The notes under the pieces: generated by a model
Told to the model about the DNA's origin: nothing
The model's input: the letters and a program-made list of their open reading frames with translations, nothing else
Database searches by the model: none
In this document: in pieces, positions 16,801-24,708 of the stretch
Layout: each line of letters opens with the position of its first letter
How positions within the stretch are numbered: the first letter of the stretch is position 1
Program-made: the position numbers and the translations under genes
From: Saprospiraceae bacterium
GTDB taxonomy: Bacteria > Bacteroidota > Bacteroidia > Chitinophagales > Saprospiraceae
NCBI GenBank assembly: GCA_020629915.1
Contig: JAHDCK010000011.1
Span: 1 to 32,068, forward strand
Direction of reading: 5' to 3'
Length of the DNA: 32,068 nucleotides

Positions 16801-17546
16801 GAGACATTCCTTGCTTTGGAGAAACTTCCGGCCTAATAAATATCATCAATATCTTTGGTGGAGTTCCTCCTTACAGGTTCAGGCATCAATATTCTAATTT
16901 TTCAGATACGACTCTTTACAATAACCTTCCTGCTGATACTTATATAATTAGTATGATGGATACGGTAGGTTGTCTTTTAAATGATACCATTGAAATTACT
17001 CAGCCGCCCTCCTTTATGGTCAATGCCGGGAATGATCAGGAAGTAGAACTCGGCGACCCCGCCTTTCTGAATGGATACATTTCTATGATGAATGGGCTTG
17101 AGCATTACTGGGTAAGTGGGGATTCTCTGGAATGTGAGGAGTGCCTCTTTCAGCGTTTCTTGCCAACCCTTTCCGGCTGGCACTACCTGATAGGTAAAAA
17201 TGAAAATGGCTGCACGGAAATAGATAGTGTTTTTATAAATGTTTTACCTATAAAAAATGAATTTATCCCTAATGCTTTCACACCTAATGGAGACGGTCTA
17301 AATGATCGCATTACGGTCTTTGCCAATAAAGCGGCTACGGAAGTTTTGATTTTTAGAATTTTTGATCGCTGGGGAGAAATGGTTTATGAAGGCAAAAACT
17401 TTCCGCCAAATGATCCACAATTTGGCTGGGACGGAAGCTACAAAGGCAAACCGCTCAACCCTGCTGTTTTTACTTATTATGCCGAAGTCGCCTATCTGGA
17501 TCGGACAGTGGCATTTGTGAAAGGAGATATTACACTGCTGCGGTAA
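13863..17546 (+). CDS. T9SS type B cargo with SBBP repeats and PKD domain
   Basis: This 1227-residue secreted protein has a signal peptide (1-20), then an N-terminal domain beginning FIENKGQWHENV (38-49) and running to about 250, common ahead of SBBP repeats. About 270-690 holds SBBP-type propeller repeats, seen as recurring DPQGNVYVA, DDQQNVYVSGT and DEKNNVHFVGQT. A PKD domain follows at about 755-825 (YWDFGDNSTS), then SprB-like modules (about 890-1050) and an Ig-like module with ECEEC. Residues ~1133-1227 are the type B sorting domain (FTPNGDGLND, FDRWGEMVY, GWDGSYKGK, GDITLLR). It should leave the cell by T9SS and stay surface-attached. No catalytic motif is seen; an adhesive or structural role is likely. 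It is divergent from ahcY. Confidence 0.93.
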   Translation: MRIILISTLLCLGFAVLVKGQNQPVLTAQEKRFPTSFIENKGQWHENVQFITSLSANGKLYLEKKAITFQLLHPDDLPHLHDLVYPDHKHPNCTGHSPSIRGQNYKVTFLNALEAQLHPIDQRPEYYNYIIGDDPAKWQSEIHSYEAVLYKNLYSNIDLKYYHKSNFFKYDFIIKKGGRTEDIQMHYDEDVSLKIEDGNLLVQTCVDTIVEMKPYAYQVFNGQKREITCNYIVNNNIVSFNLPNGYDKTLELIIDPVVVASTLSGTAASDHFGNFGHTGTYDNFGNLYAGGIAFGVGYPTTTGAFQLEYEDGTTDYCISKYTQDGSTLIYATYIGGERAEYPHSIIVDQNQQLYIYGTTTSDDFPTTTNGYQRNFSGMTDIVISKLNSTGTTLFGSTYMGGTSRDGRIASSATNNYGDIYRGEIILDPQGNVYVASCTSSEDIPTTAGALDNDLNVIYDPGQVKQDGIVFKMNSDLSLLLWSTYLGGDNTDMAMGLRLDDQQNVYVSGTAGGSNFPMPPGGAQASFLGVNDAFLVKLASDGSQVLAGTFWGTDQEDQGFFLDIDEKNNVHFVGQTLGNILVTPGTYVHNPGSRQFVAAFTPNLDQVVYSTVIGSGPGTPPAPGTDEEYDFAPVAFMVDKCDYIYLSGYYGTDALPLTPDAIDTNDDAFYLAVLEPDATGLSFGSFFGNANHVDGGTSRFDKAGIVYQTVCSCDQGNRILNTLPNAWATTQNNDCDAGIFKIDFERNTVTSAAAALPAASGCAPFTVDFQFTGQDAESVYWDFGDNSTSTTVNPTHTFQDAGSYVVTIIAESPTACNFSDTSYMFIDVLDGQSQKTDTFSCELNPILIYVNILNASYVWQDGSTGSSMIADSSGTFWVDISLGPCSRRDSFEVLFSPSAFLNLESEYNGCHGQCLGAITATPTADPSGLSYLWSNQQITNEINGLCPGIYDLTVFDSDGCSNIFSSEVTEPDPINFDIEERDIPCFGETSGLINIINIFGGVPPYRFRHQYSNFSDTTLYNNLPADTYIISMMDTVGCLLNDTIEITQPPSFMVNAGNDQEVELGDPAFLNGYISMMNGLEHYWVSGDSLECEECLFQRFLPTLSGWHYLIGKNENGCTEIDSVFINVLPIKNEFIPNAFTPNGDGLNDRITVFANKAATEVLIFRIFDRWGEMVYEGKNFPPNDPQFGWDGSYKGKPLNPAVFTYYAEVAYLDRTVAFVKGDITLLR

Positions 17547-17603
17547 GTGGTATCAATTGTTCAATATTCCAATACGGGAATAATACAGTGCACAACTTTT
17601 TCT

Positions 17604-17699
17604 GAACCATGATTCGCAGGATTTTCTTGATTTCTTTTTTAGCGAATCTTTGATTCGCTTTAATCATGGTCATCGGGTTAATCAAGAAAATCATGGTTC
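17604..17699. repeat. Long imperfect inverted repeat with inner hairpin
   Basis: The outer arms are 17604-17632 and 17680-17699. GAACCATGATT and GATTTTCTTGATT on the left are both complementary to the right arm, the left arm carrying 9 extra bases. In between, AGCGAATC (17641-17648), loop TTT and GATTCGCT (17652-17659) form a perfect 8-bp hairpin. AATCATGG also occurs twice directly, at 17662 and 17690. No U-tract follows, so it is unlikely to be a terminator. It looks like a dispersed intergenic repeat or cruciform element (inference). Confidence 0.75.
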
Positions 17700-17710
17700 G
17701 GACATTTCCC

Positions 17711-17718
17711 TATCTTTG
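17711..17718 (+). promoter_or_regulatory. -7 box of the amidohydrolase gene
   Basis: TATCTTTG lies 17 bases before the ATG at 17736. The position of a -33 box falls inside the right arm of the inverted repeat at 17680-17699, and no TTTG is seen there. Confidence 0.55.
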
Positions 17719-17735
17719 CCAAAAATTTCTACAAT

Positions 17736-18914
17736 ATGAGAAAAATTTCTGCGGATTGGGTTTTTCCCGTTTCCTCTCCTCCGGTGAAAAACGGGGTCAT
17801 TGTCATGGAAGAGGATGGAACAGTTATAGATATTCAACCTATACAAAATTTTAATGTTCCTGAATTAGAAATTCACTCTGGCGTTCTCGTTCCGGGTTTT
17901 GTGAATACGCATTGTCATCTGGAATTATCCCACATGAAAAACAAAGTTCCAACGGGAACGGGATTGCTTCCCTTTATTAAAAATGTGGTTCAGTTTCGAG
18001 GAGTAGAACAGGAAATAATCCAAAAGGCCATCCAAGAAGCTGAAGCTAAAATGATCCAGAATGGAATTGTTGCGGTTGGAGATATTTCTAATGTAACGGA
18101 TACTTTTTCTCAAAAAGAAAAAGGCAATTTAAAATATTATACTTTTGTAGAGATGTTTGATTTCATGAAAAATGAATTAGCTCAAAAAACATACGATCAA
18201 TACAAATCCGTGTTTGATAATTTAAATTCTAATATAAATAACAAAAAAACCTGTGTGCCGCATGCGCCTTACAGCGTATCTAAAAAACTATTCCAACTCA
18301 TCCATGAAACCAACCCGGACTCGGATGTCACAGTCAGCATCCACAATCAGGAAACGCCTTCCGAAGATGCGCTTTTCTTAAATAAAGGTGGTGGATTCCC
18401 GGAGTTGTTTGGAGGCTTTGGATTTTCTTTTGAGGATTTTCAGCCGACGGGAAAAACGGCGATTCACTATGCTATGGAAAACATGAATCCGAATTGCCGG
18501 ACGTTGTTTGTACACAATACCCTGACTACCCGCGAGGACATTCAGGCGGCTCAGGAATGGAGTCCAAATGTGTATTGGGCCACCTGCCCCAATGCCAATC
18601 TCTACATCGAGAATCGCCTGCCGGATTACCAGGCTTTCCTGGATACAAATGCCCGAATGACCATCGGGACGGATAGTCTGACTTCCAATTGGCAATTGTC
18701 TATCCTGGAAGAAATGAAAACCATTTTGCGTTATCAATCCTTCCTCGATTTTGAAACGGTTTTGAAATGGGCGACGCTAAACGGAGCGGAAGCACTGGGA
18801 TTTGATCAGGAATTGGGGAGCATCGAAAAAGGAAAACGACCAGGGCTAAATTTAATTAATTTAAATATAGAAAAAGGATTTTCGAGCAATACATTTGTAA
18901 AGAAATTATTATAG
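17736..18914 (+). CDS. Amidohydrolase; possible aminofutalosine deaminase
   Basis: This 392-residue cytoplasmic metal-dependent hydrolase of the amidohydrolase superfamily (TIM barrel with flanking beta-sandwich) shows NTHCHLELSH with His59 and His61, PHAPYSVS (175-182), SIHNQETPSE with His203 and Glu206, FVHNTL with His260, and GTDSLTSNW with Asp313. The HxH-LELS, HNxET and GTDSLxSN pattern resembles nucleoside-type deaminases such as the aminofutalosine deaminase branch. With mqnC 5.6 kb away, a menaquinone role is reasonable but unproven; a guanine, SAH or MTA deaminase-like enzyme is the main alternative. It has its own -7 box and ends at a bidirectional terminator. Confidence 0.88.
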   Translation: MRKISADWVFPVSSPPVKNGVIVMEEDGTVIDIQPIQNFNVPELEIHSGVLVPGFVNTHCHLELSHMKNKVPTGTGLLPFIKNVVQFRGVEQEIIQKAIQEAEAKMIQNGIVAVGDISNVTDTFSQKEKGNLKYYTFVEMFDFMKNELAQKTYDQYKSVFDNLNSNINNKKTCVPHAPYSVSKKLFQLIHETNPDSDVTVSIHNQETPSEDALFLNKGGGFPELFGGFGFSFEDFQPTGKTAIHYAMENMNPNCRTLFVHNTLTTREDIQAAQEWSPNVYWATCPNANLYIENRLPDYQAFLDTNARMTIGTDSLTSNWQLSILEEMKTILRYQSFLDFETVLKWATLNGAEALGFDQELGSIEKGKRPGLNLINLNIEKGFSSNTFVKKLL

Positions 18915-18948
18915 TAAAAAAGCCTCTCTGAAAAATCAGAGAGGCTTT
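18915..18948. terminator. Bidirectional terminator, amidohydrolase/M6 protease
   Basis: A perfect 13-bp stem (18919-18931 with 18936-18948, loop AAAA) lies between convergent genes. The T-tract is better on the minus strand (complement of 18915-18920), serving the M6 protease gene; on the plus strand only the stem TTT is present. Confidence 0.88.
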
Positions 18949-18993
18949 GAGCGTATTACAAATAAGGTGTTAGCTTATTTTTTAAATTATATT

Positions 18994-21900
18994 TTATTGT
19001 ACAATTAGTTTGGCATTATAACCAATTGCACCAATTTTCACATATACGAAATACAATCCTTCCTCCAAATCATCGACAGAAACAGTCAGTCGATTATTCC
19101 CCGGGATCAAATCCACGGATTCGGAATTCACCTGCTTGCCCGTAGCAGAAAAAACCTGCAACTGCGCTTCCTGATAATTATCTACTTCTATCATTACACT
19201 TGCATTTCCCGAAGCAATTGGATTTGGAAAAACAGAGATTTGGTTTTCTTCCCGCTTGCCCATATCTACAAAAACCACATCTGATAAGTCCATTGTCCCG
19301 TCAAAATCCACCTGCTTCAGGCGATAGTAATTTAAGCCTTCCTTGGGGTTATTATCTTCCCATTCGTAGTTTTGAACTTCTACAGTTGTTCCGTTTCCTT
19401 CTACAAAAGTCAATACTTCCCACTCCATTCCATCCATACTTCTCTGCACCTCAAAACCTGCATTGTTTTCCTCCGTAGCTGTCGTCCAGTACAACTGTAC
19501 GGCACTGTTTGATTTTTCTGCGTAAAAATCAACTAATTCAACAGGCAAGGCTCCACCAGAAGGCTCATGACCGATAAATTCAGAGAAATGATTTACAGAA
19601 AACTCAAGGCAATGATCTTCAGTTCCTACAATTGATGTTGTAAAAGATGTAATGTGATCATTGTGAAATGCTCCACTATAATCATTGTTTGTCGGATCGC
19701 AATCTTCATTACTTCCGGAGTAGTGAGTATAATTTAAATCTGACATATTCCAATTGGTCGCAGTGCCTTTTCCGCTTCCTTTTGTGTCTGCATTAAATGC
19801 TGTTAGTTCTTCATTTTTATAATATAAACGCACTTTCACTCCTCCTCCAAAAGTGGTTCCGGGAGCAAATTTAGAAGAGGTAAAGTTGAAAAAACGCGGC
19901 AATAACTTAACGGCTGTTCCCGTATGACTAGCTCCGGCTTCCAATACTCCACTGGCGTCCTTCATTTCTACAGTGACGGTCCCGAGGTTTTGCCCCATCG
20001 GATTGACGGAGGCCACGATGTGCCCATTTTCATCCGTGATATCAAACCAGGAATTATCTGCGTGAACGCCATTGATCGAGTAAGTTGTACAGGCATCATC
20101 GTTAGCGTTATCTTCAATGATAAGGGCAGAAGCTTCTACATCTTCTCGGACATCTACTTCGTCAATTACTATAAAATTACTACTCGCCGCACTGTATCCG
20201 TGAAATCCAAAGAAGTAACTTCCGGTAGCACTGACGGTGAAACGCACACACATTTCCTGCCAGTCAGTATAGGTAAAACCATCATCATTAAAAATGCGCT
20301 TGGTCATACCTGAAACGGAACGTTCCGTCCCTGTAAAAATCTCCAAACGCTCCGGATTAGATGCATCTGATTTATATTTGAATTTTAGTGCGTAATCAGT
20401 TCCGGCGGTCAGCTCAACGGCTGGAAGAAAAAACCAGTCGTTATTTATAACTGTACTATTTGTATTTATTTTTATAGAATTTGTCCCGTTTATACCAGAA
20501 CCAGATTCGGTAATCCATTGCTGTCCATCGTCATTAGAATCTGTAGCCGCTGCACCCTGAGGCAACTCAGGCGCTACTGCACTGTCAAAGTTTTCTACGT
20601 AGGGTGTTGCTTCTGGATTTAAAATATTTATATAATAATCCTCTACGTCTCCAAAGGAAATCATCTCACAAGGAAGCGGTGCTGTATTGAATTTCATAGC
20701 CACTCTCATTCTGTAAGTTCCTAATCCTACATTAGAAGGAATAGAAATCGTTCCGGTCTGAGGTAAACTAGAAGCAGCACCCGGATCAAAAACTAACTCA
20801 TTGGCATCTTCAAAATCATTATCGCTATTCCAGTCAATCCAGACGCGCCAGTATTCATTGTAAGCGGAAGTATTAAATCCCGGCGTCAATAAAATCGTTT
20901 CATCATTTCCTTTAAAAAGATCGAATACAATATTATTAAATAACAAATAGCCACCATTGTTCCCGGAGTTATTTTTAATTCCAGCCAATTCAACACTTTG
21001 AATCCACTCCCCTGAGGAACCTCCTCCTGGCCGACAAAAACAATCAACGGTTAAATCATAATCTCCTGTTACACCCGTTCCACCATCTACTACGATGTAG
21101 TAAGTTCCGGCAGGCGCATTTTCATAAGTCGCTCTTTCATCTCCATAAGCCAAGCATTGAGATTCATCACAAGAAGATAAAATATATACATTCAAATCTG
21201 CTGTAAGATTACTAAGCGTAGCTGTTATATCTAAAGTTTGGGAAGTTGTAATCGTATGTACGATTTCCGGCCCACCGGCATCCGTAGTACTACAGTTATA
21301 GGTATCTGCATTAGCAACAGCTCCTGTGGTAGAACCGGAATAAGGCGTTCCACAAGTCAAACTAATAGCTGAAGAACAATCCAAACTGGCAGAAGTAACG
21401 GAACAATTATCTGTATAATCAAAAGATACATTTGGCCCGGACTCTGAAATTGTCGCAATGGCAATTCCTGTATTTGTTCCATCGTAATTAGAAGAGGCAG
21501 GCGTAGAAACACAATCAAAGGTGGTATTATTTGTTGCACCCGGAAATAAATCTCCGGCATCCCCTCGGTTGACATCGTTATTCAAATCTTCATTTCCATC
21601 TGCTTGCTCCAGGTGAACGCCCATATTATTATCGGTATTATTCACGCTGTTAGAACCCGGCCAAAGACTTGTTTTATCTGTATCAATATGCCAGATGGCT
21701 AATCCCTCACCCGGCAGGGAAGCATCCCAACCAAACTGTTGACGATTTTCAATTAAAAAATATTCAGTCGGATTATTTGTATTTATTCTATACATCAAAG
21801 CCGCATTGTCCACATAAGTCATGGATGGAATGCTTCCTGATCCCGTCAAAACAGTCGGCGTTGCCCAACCCAATTCTTGCTTACACCAAGCAGACAAATG

Positions 21901-23043
21901 CGCAGGCGTTCTACCCTGATTGTTCCAACTCCCGCTAGACATCAGGCACCACCGACCAATTCCTTCCGAACTTCCATCCGTATCATACAAATCCGGTAAG
22001 CCTAAAGCGTGTCCAAATTCATGGCACAAAACACCAATATTCGTAATTTGAGCCGGGCCGTATTTTTCCGGCTGAATGATATAATCATTTATCCAAACAC
22101 CGTCATAGTTTACGTGATTTCCTCCGGCAACCAGGGCCCAACGGTGCGACCAAATGTCTGCCGCTACGCCGGACTCTTCCTGTCCTCTCCCGGAGTGAAT
22201 TACCATAATCACATCTGCTAATCCATCACCATCACCATCGTACTGAGAGAAATCAACTCCGGCTGCTTCGGCTGCATCTACTGCTTCACGCACGAGATCC
22301 GTAGCACGGGTTGTACTTTCATCTCCGTAGTACGCTTTGTTTTGGGACGCTGTGTACCAACCCAAAACGTCGGTATTCACCGTCAGATTTCCGTAGGAAA
22401 CATCGTAGTAAAAATCTTTAAAACTTCCGGCCTGACCATTGACACTATATCCATTTAAATTACATAAGTTATTAAACTCTGTATTGGTATGGGAAAAAGG
22501 CTGGTCGGGGTAATCAATCAAAAGCAAGATAGCTTTATGAGTTCCGGTAGAAGGAAAAACAGCCGCAGGGCCATTCTTCTGAGCAGCCATTTGCTTTTGA
22601 GCAAATGCCTCCTTTTTTTGTTCCAGTGTTTTACCTTCGTATTTTAAATTTTTTGAAATATTATTTAAAAAATCTTTATCCGTAGCAGTTCTGGTTCCGG
22701 GATCAGTAGCGAGGGTATTCGTAGCAATCAAATCACCATCCAGTCCTCTTTCTGCGAATTTGTAGTAACCATCTTTATCTTCTATTATGGTATAACCATC
22801 TGTAGTTTCCAGATAATTGACGATGCGATTTCCTAAAATTTTCGCCGTAAGCGTAGTACCATCCGGTTGAGTTAAAATCGTTGGATCAGGAGAAGGAGCA
22901 ATATGACAGACGTGATTTCCTGAAGTCTGATTATGTGAAGAACACGTATGTGTTGAAGCAAAATTTGTCGACGAGTTTTTCACTTGCAAGCCACTTAGCA
23001 CAATAGCAGATAGCACAATAAAGTATAGGTATAATTTTGTCAT
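18994..23043 (-). CDS. M6 family metalloprotease, T9SS type A cargo
   Basis: This 1349-residue protein is called from ATG 23043; an upstream start at 23184 would put 47 polar residues ahead of the signal peptide. After the signal (1-20) there is a His/Cys-rich stretch (His32 to His47) and a propeptide to about 165. The protease domain (about 166-480) carries the zinc motif HEFGHALGLPD (His341, Glu342, His345, Asp351) and a Met-turn (CLMSSGSW), as in immune-inhibitor-A-type M6 enzymes. A PPC-like domain (about 544-666), a GEVED domain ending FGDVEDYY (to about 805), a jelly-roll region, an FN3-like module (about 1160-1260) and a type A sorting domain (about 1270-1349, FPNP to YNAKLIVQ) follow. 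It is a secreted endopeptidase; the substrate is unknown. Confidence 0.93.
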   Translation of the reverse strand: MTKLYLYFIVLSAIVLSGLQVKNSSTNFASTHTCSSHNQTSGNHVCHIAPSPDPTILTQPDGTTLTAKILGNRIVNYLETTDGYTIIEDKDGYYKFAERGLDGDLIATNTLATDPGTRTATDKDFLNNISKNLKYEGKTLEQKKEAFAQKQMAAQKNGPAAVFPSTGTHKAILLLIDYPDQPFSHTNTEFNNLCNLNGYSVNGQAGSFKDFYYDVSYGNLTVNTDVLGWYTASQNKAYYGDESTTRATDLVREAVDAAEAAGVDFSQYDGDGDGLADVIMVIHSGRGQEESGVAADIWSHRWALVAGGNHVNYDGVWINDYIIQPEKYGPAQITNIGVLCHEFGHALGLPDLYDTDGSSEGIGRWCLMSSGSWNNQGRTPAHLSAWCKQELGWATPTVLTGSGSIPSMTYVDNAALMYRINTNNPTEYFLIENRQQFGWDASLPGEGLAIWHIDTDKTSLWPGSNSVNNTDNNMGVHLEQADGNEDLNNDVNRGDAGDLFPGATNNTTFDCVSTPASSNYDGTNTGIAIATISESGPNVSFDYTDNCSVTSASLDCSSAISLTCGTPYSGSTTGAVANADTYNCSTTDAGGPEIVHTITTSQTLDITATLSNLTADLNVYILSSCDESQCLAYGDERATYENAPAGTYYIVVDGGTGVTGDYDLTVDCFCRPGGGSSGEWIQSVELAGIKNNSGNNGGYLLFNNIVFDLFKGNDETILLTPGFNTSAYNEYWRVWIDWNSDNDFEDANELVFDPGAASSLPQTGTISIPSNVGLGTYRMRVAMKFNTAPLPCEMISFGDVEDYYINILNPEATPYVENFDSAVAPELPQGAAATDSNDDGQQWITESGSGINGTNSIKINTNSTVINNDWFFLPAVELTAGTDYALKFKYKSDASNPERLEIFTGTERSVSGMTKRIFNDDGFTYTDWQEMCVRFTVSATGSYFFGFHGYSAASSNFIVIDEVDVREDVEASALIIEDNANDDACTTYSINGVHADNSWFDITDENGHIVASVNPMGQNLGTVTVEMKDASGVLEAGASHTGTAVKLLPRFFNFTSSKFAPGTTFGGGVKVRLYYKNEELTAFNADTKGSGKGTATNWNMSDLNYTHYSGSNEDCDPTNNDYSGAFHNDHITSFTTSIVGTEDHCLEFSVNHFSEFIGHEPSGGALPVELVDFYAEKSNSAVQLYWTTATEENNAGFEVQRSMDGMEWEVLTFVEGNGTTVEVQNYEWEDNNPKEGLNYYRLKQVDFDGTMDLSDVVFVDMGKREENQISVFPNPIASGNASVMIEVDNYQEAQLQVFSATGKQVNSESVDLIPGNNRLTVSVDDLEEGLYFVYVKIGAIGYNAKLIVQ

Positions 23044-23464
23044 GATCGATTTATTTATCTGAATTAAATAATTGCGAGGGTGGTGCTTGGGTAGTTTGCA
23101 ATTATTAAGTGTGTGTATAATTTTGTGTAACGCAGTGAGAATTTTTATCAGATGGGGAGTTGGGGAAACAGATGTTTTTCTCACATTGCTCTTGCAAGGT
23201 AAGTCGGAAGGAGAGGCAAGAATTTTTATTTATTATCAATTTGTGACACCAAAAACCTGTCTTTTTTATTAAAAATATTGAAAGAACGGGCGTTCAAGAC
23301 GATTTTACGGGCGTTTTAAACTGTTTGAAAATAAATAATTTTGCTCCCATTTTGGGAAATTGAAAGGAAATCAACAGGTAATAGCAGGTTATTTTTTATC
23401 ATATAAAAAACGCGAATCATTTTTAACTATGATTCGCGTTATAATTTTTTATATAAAATAAAAT
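23044..23464. other. 421-bp intergenic region upstream of the M6 protease
   Basis: No convincing gene is present. On the M6 mRNA side, AATAATTGC and GCAATTATT (23067-23075 and 23098-23106) form a 9-bp inverted repeat 23 bases ahead of the start codon. ACGGGCGTT occurs twice, at 23286-23294 and 23307-23315, exactly 21 bp apart. The terminator of the PLP-enzyme gene occupies 23405-23440. No clear TAnnTTTG box was found for the protease; TACCTTGC at 23194-23201 (minus) is a weak candidate. Confidence 0.6.
23405..23440 (-). terminator. Terminator of the Cys/Met PLP-enzyme gene
   Basis: AACGCGAATCAT (23409-23420) and ATGATTCGCGTT (23429-23440) form a perfect 12-bp stem with an 8-base loop. On the minus strand it is followed by a U-tract (complement of 23405-23410), 24 bases after the stop at 23465. 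Confidence 0.9.
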
Positions 23465-24613
23465 TTAACTTAACTGTTCTAATGCACTATTCAGGTCGGC
23501 AGTCAAATCATCAATATCTTCAATTCCTACACTCAGTCGAATTAACGAATCCGTCAACCCAACCTTTTGTCGCTCCTCCCACGGAATAGAAGCATGAGTC
23601 ATGCTCGCCGGATGACCGATGAGACTTTCTACTCCACCCAATGATTCTGCAAGAGAAAAATAATGAGTATTACTCAAAACTTTTGTCGCCACTTCCATGC
23701 GATTATCGTGAAGGTCAAAAGATACCATTCCACCAAAATGTCTCATTTGTTTTTTCGCTATATCATGCCCTGGATGATTTTTAAAGCCAGGATAATAAAT
23801 ATTCTTTATTTTATCATGTCTCTTTAAAAATTCAGCAATCTGCTGCGCATTTTCACAAGCGCGTTGTACCCGAACATGAAGCGTTTTTATTCCTCTCAAA
23901 ATTAGGAAACAGTCCTGCGGCCCAGGTACAGCCCCCGCAGCATTTTGGATAAAACGAAGCTCCTCCGCTATTTCATCTGACTTCACAATGACTGCTCCAT
24001 GTACAACATCCGAGTGTCCACCCAAATATTTCGTAGCAGAATGAACCACAATATCCGCACCTAAATCAAGAGGCGTTTGGAGGTAAGGAGAGGCAAAAGT
24101 ATTATCCACACAAACCATAACACCATGCTTTTTGGCCAGGGCACAAATCGCTTCTATATCAATAATATTGAGCATGGGATTCGTTGGTGTTTCCACCCAA
24201 ATTAATTTAGTATTTTTATTTATATAATTTTCTACCACACTCATATCCTGCATGGGAATAAAGTGACCTTTTATCCCATATTTTTCATATACTTTAGTTA
24301 TCAATCTATAAGATCCGCCATACAAGTCATTGGTAGAAATAATTTCATCGCCTGGTTTCAACAATTTCATAATCGCATCCATCGCAGCCATCCCGCTGCT
24401 AAAACAGACGCCATGCTTTCCATTTTCAAGTGCAGCCAGATTCGTTTCCAAAACCGTTCGGGTTGGGTTTTGAGTTCGGGCATATTCATATCCCTTATGC
24501 TCGCCCGGAGCATCCTGAACATAAGTTGATGTCTGAAAGATAGGTGTCATAATAGCACCCGAAGAGGGGTCAGGTGTAATCCCGGCATGGAGTAATTTTG
24601 TATTAAATTTCAT
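23465..24613 (-). CDS. Cystathionine gamma-synthase/lyase family PLP enzyme
   Basis: This 382-residue enzyme of the Cys/Met metabolism fold-type I PLP family starts at ATG 24613; a start at 24655 adds 14 hydrophobic residues not found in the family. Marks: YEYARTQNPTR (42-52) with Tyr44 and Arg46 that bind PLP phosphate of the partner subunit, SSGMAA (72-77), DLYGG (96-100), ETPTNP (141-146), DNTFASP (170-176) and SATKYLGGHSDV (192-203) with PLP-binding Lys195. The C-terminal SLGGVESLIGHPASMTH is conserved in MetB/MetC/Cgl enzymes. Synthase (MetB), gamma-lyase and O-acetylhomoserine sulfhydrylase cannot be told apart from sequence alone. The MerR gene lies 95 bases upstream in the same direction. 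Confidence 0.92.
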   Translation of the reverse strand: MKFNTKLLHAGITPDPSSGAIMTPIFQTSTYVQDAPGEHKGYEYARTQNPTRTVLETNLAALENGKHGVCFSSGMAAMDAIMKLLKPGDEIISTNDLYGGSYRLITKVYEKYGIKGHFIPMQDMSVVENYINKNTKLIWVETPTNPMLNIIDIEAICALAKKHGVMVCVDNTFASPYLQTPLDLGADIVVHSATKYLGGHSDVVHGAVIVKSDEIAEELRFIQNAAGAVPGPQDCFLILRGIKTLHVRVQRACENAQQIAEFLKRHDKIKNIYYPGFKNHPGHDIAKKQMRHFGGMVSFDLHDNRMEVATKVLSNTHYFSLAESLGGVESLIGHPASMTHASIPWEERQKVGLTDSLIRLSVGIEDIDDLTADLNSALEQLS

Positions 24614-24708
24614 GTTATAATAAAAAATTGTAATTAAAAACAAATAGTAATGCAAGGTAGGAAATGTTCTTTGATTTTTATCTTAGAATTAAAGGGCAAG
24701 GAGAAGAA

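Noticed and set aside
17564-17582. Short hairpin after the SBBP cargo gene as a terminator
   Set aside because: The stem is only 6 bp and no T-tract follows.
17604-17699. Inverted repeat considered as insertion-sequence ends
   Set aside because: The arms are only ~50 bases apart with no transposase and no target-site duplication that I could see.
18378-18737. 119-codon minus-strand frame inside the amidohydrolase gene
   Set aside because: It lies opposite conserved catalytic motifs and has no start signal.
19924-20313. 129-codon plus-strand frame inside the M6 protease gene
   Set aside because: Opposite the protease C-terminal domains; no independent evidence.
23072-23272. 66-codon plus-strand frame in the M6 upstream gap
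   Set aside because: No ribosome site or promoter box, no recognisable motif, and it runs through leader structures of the opposing gene.
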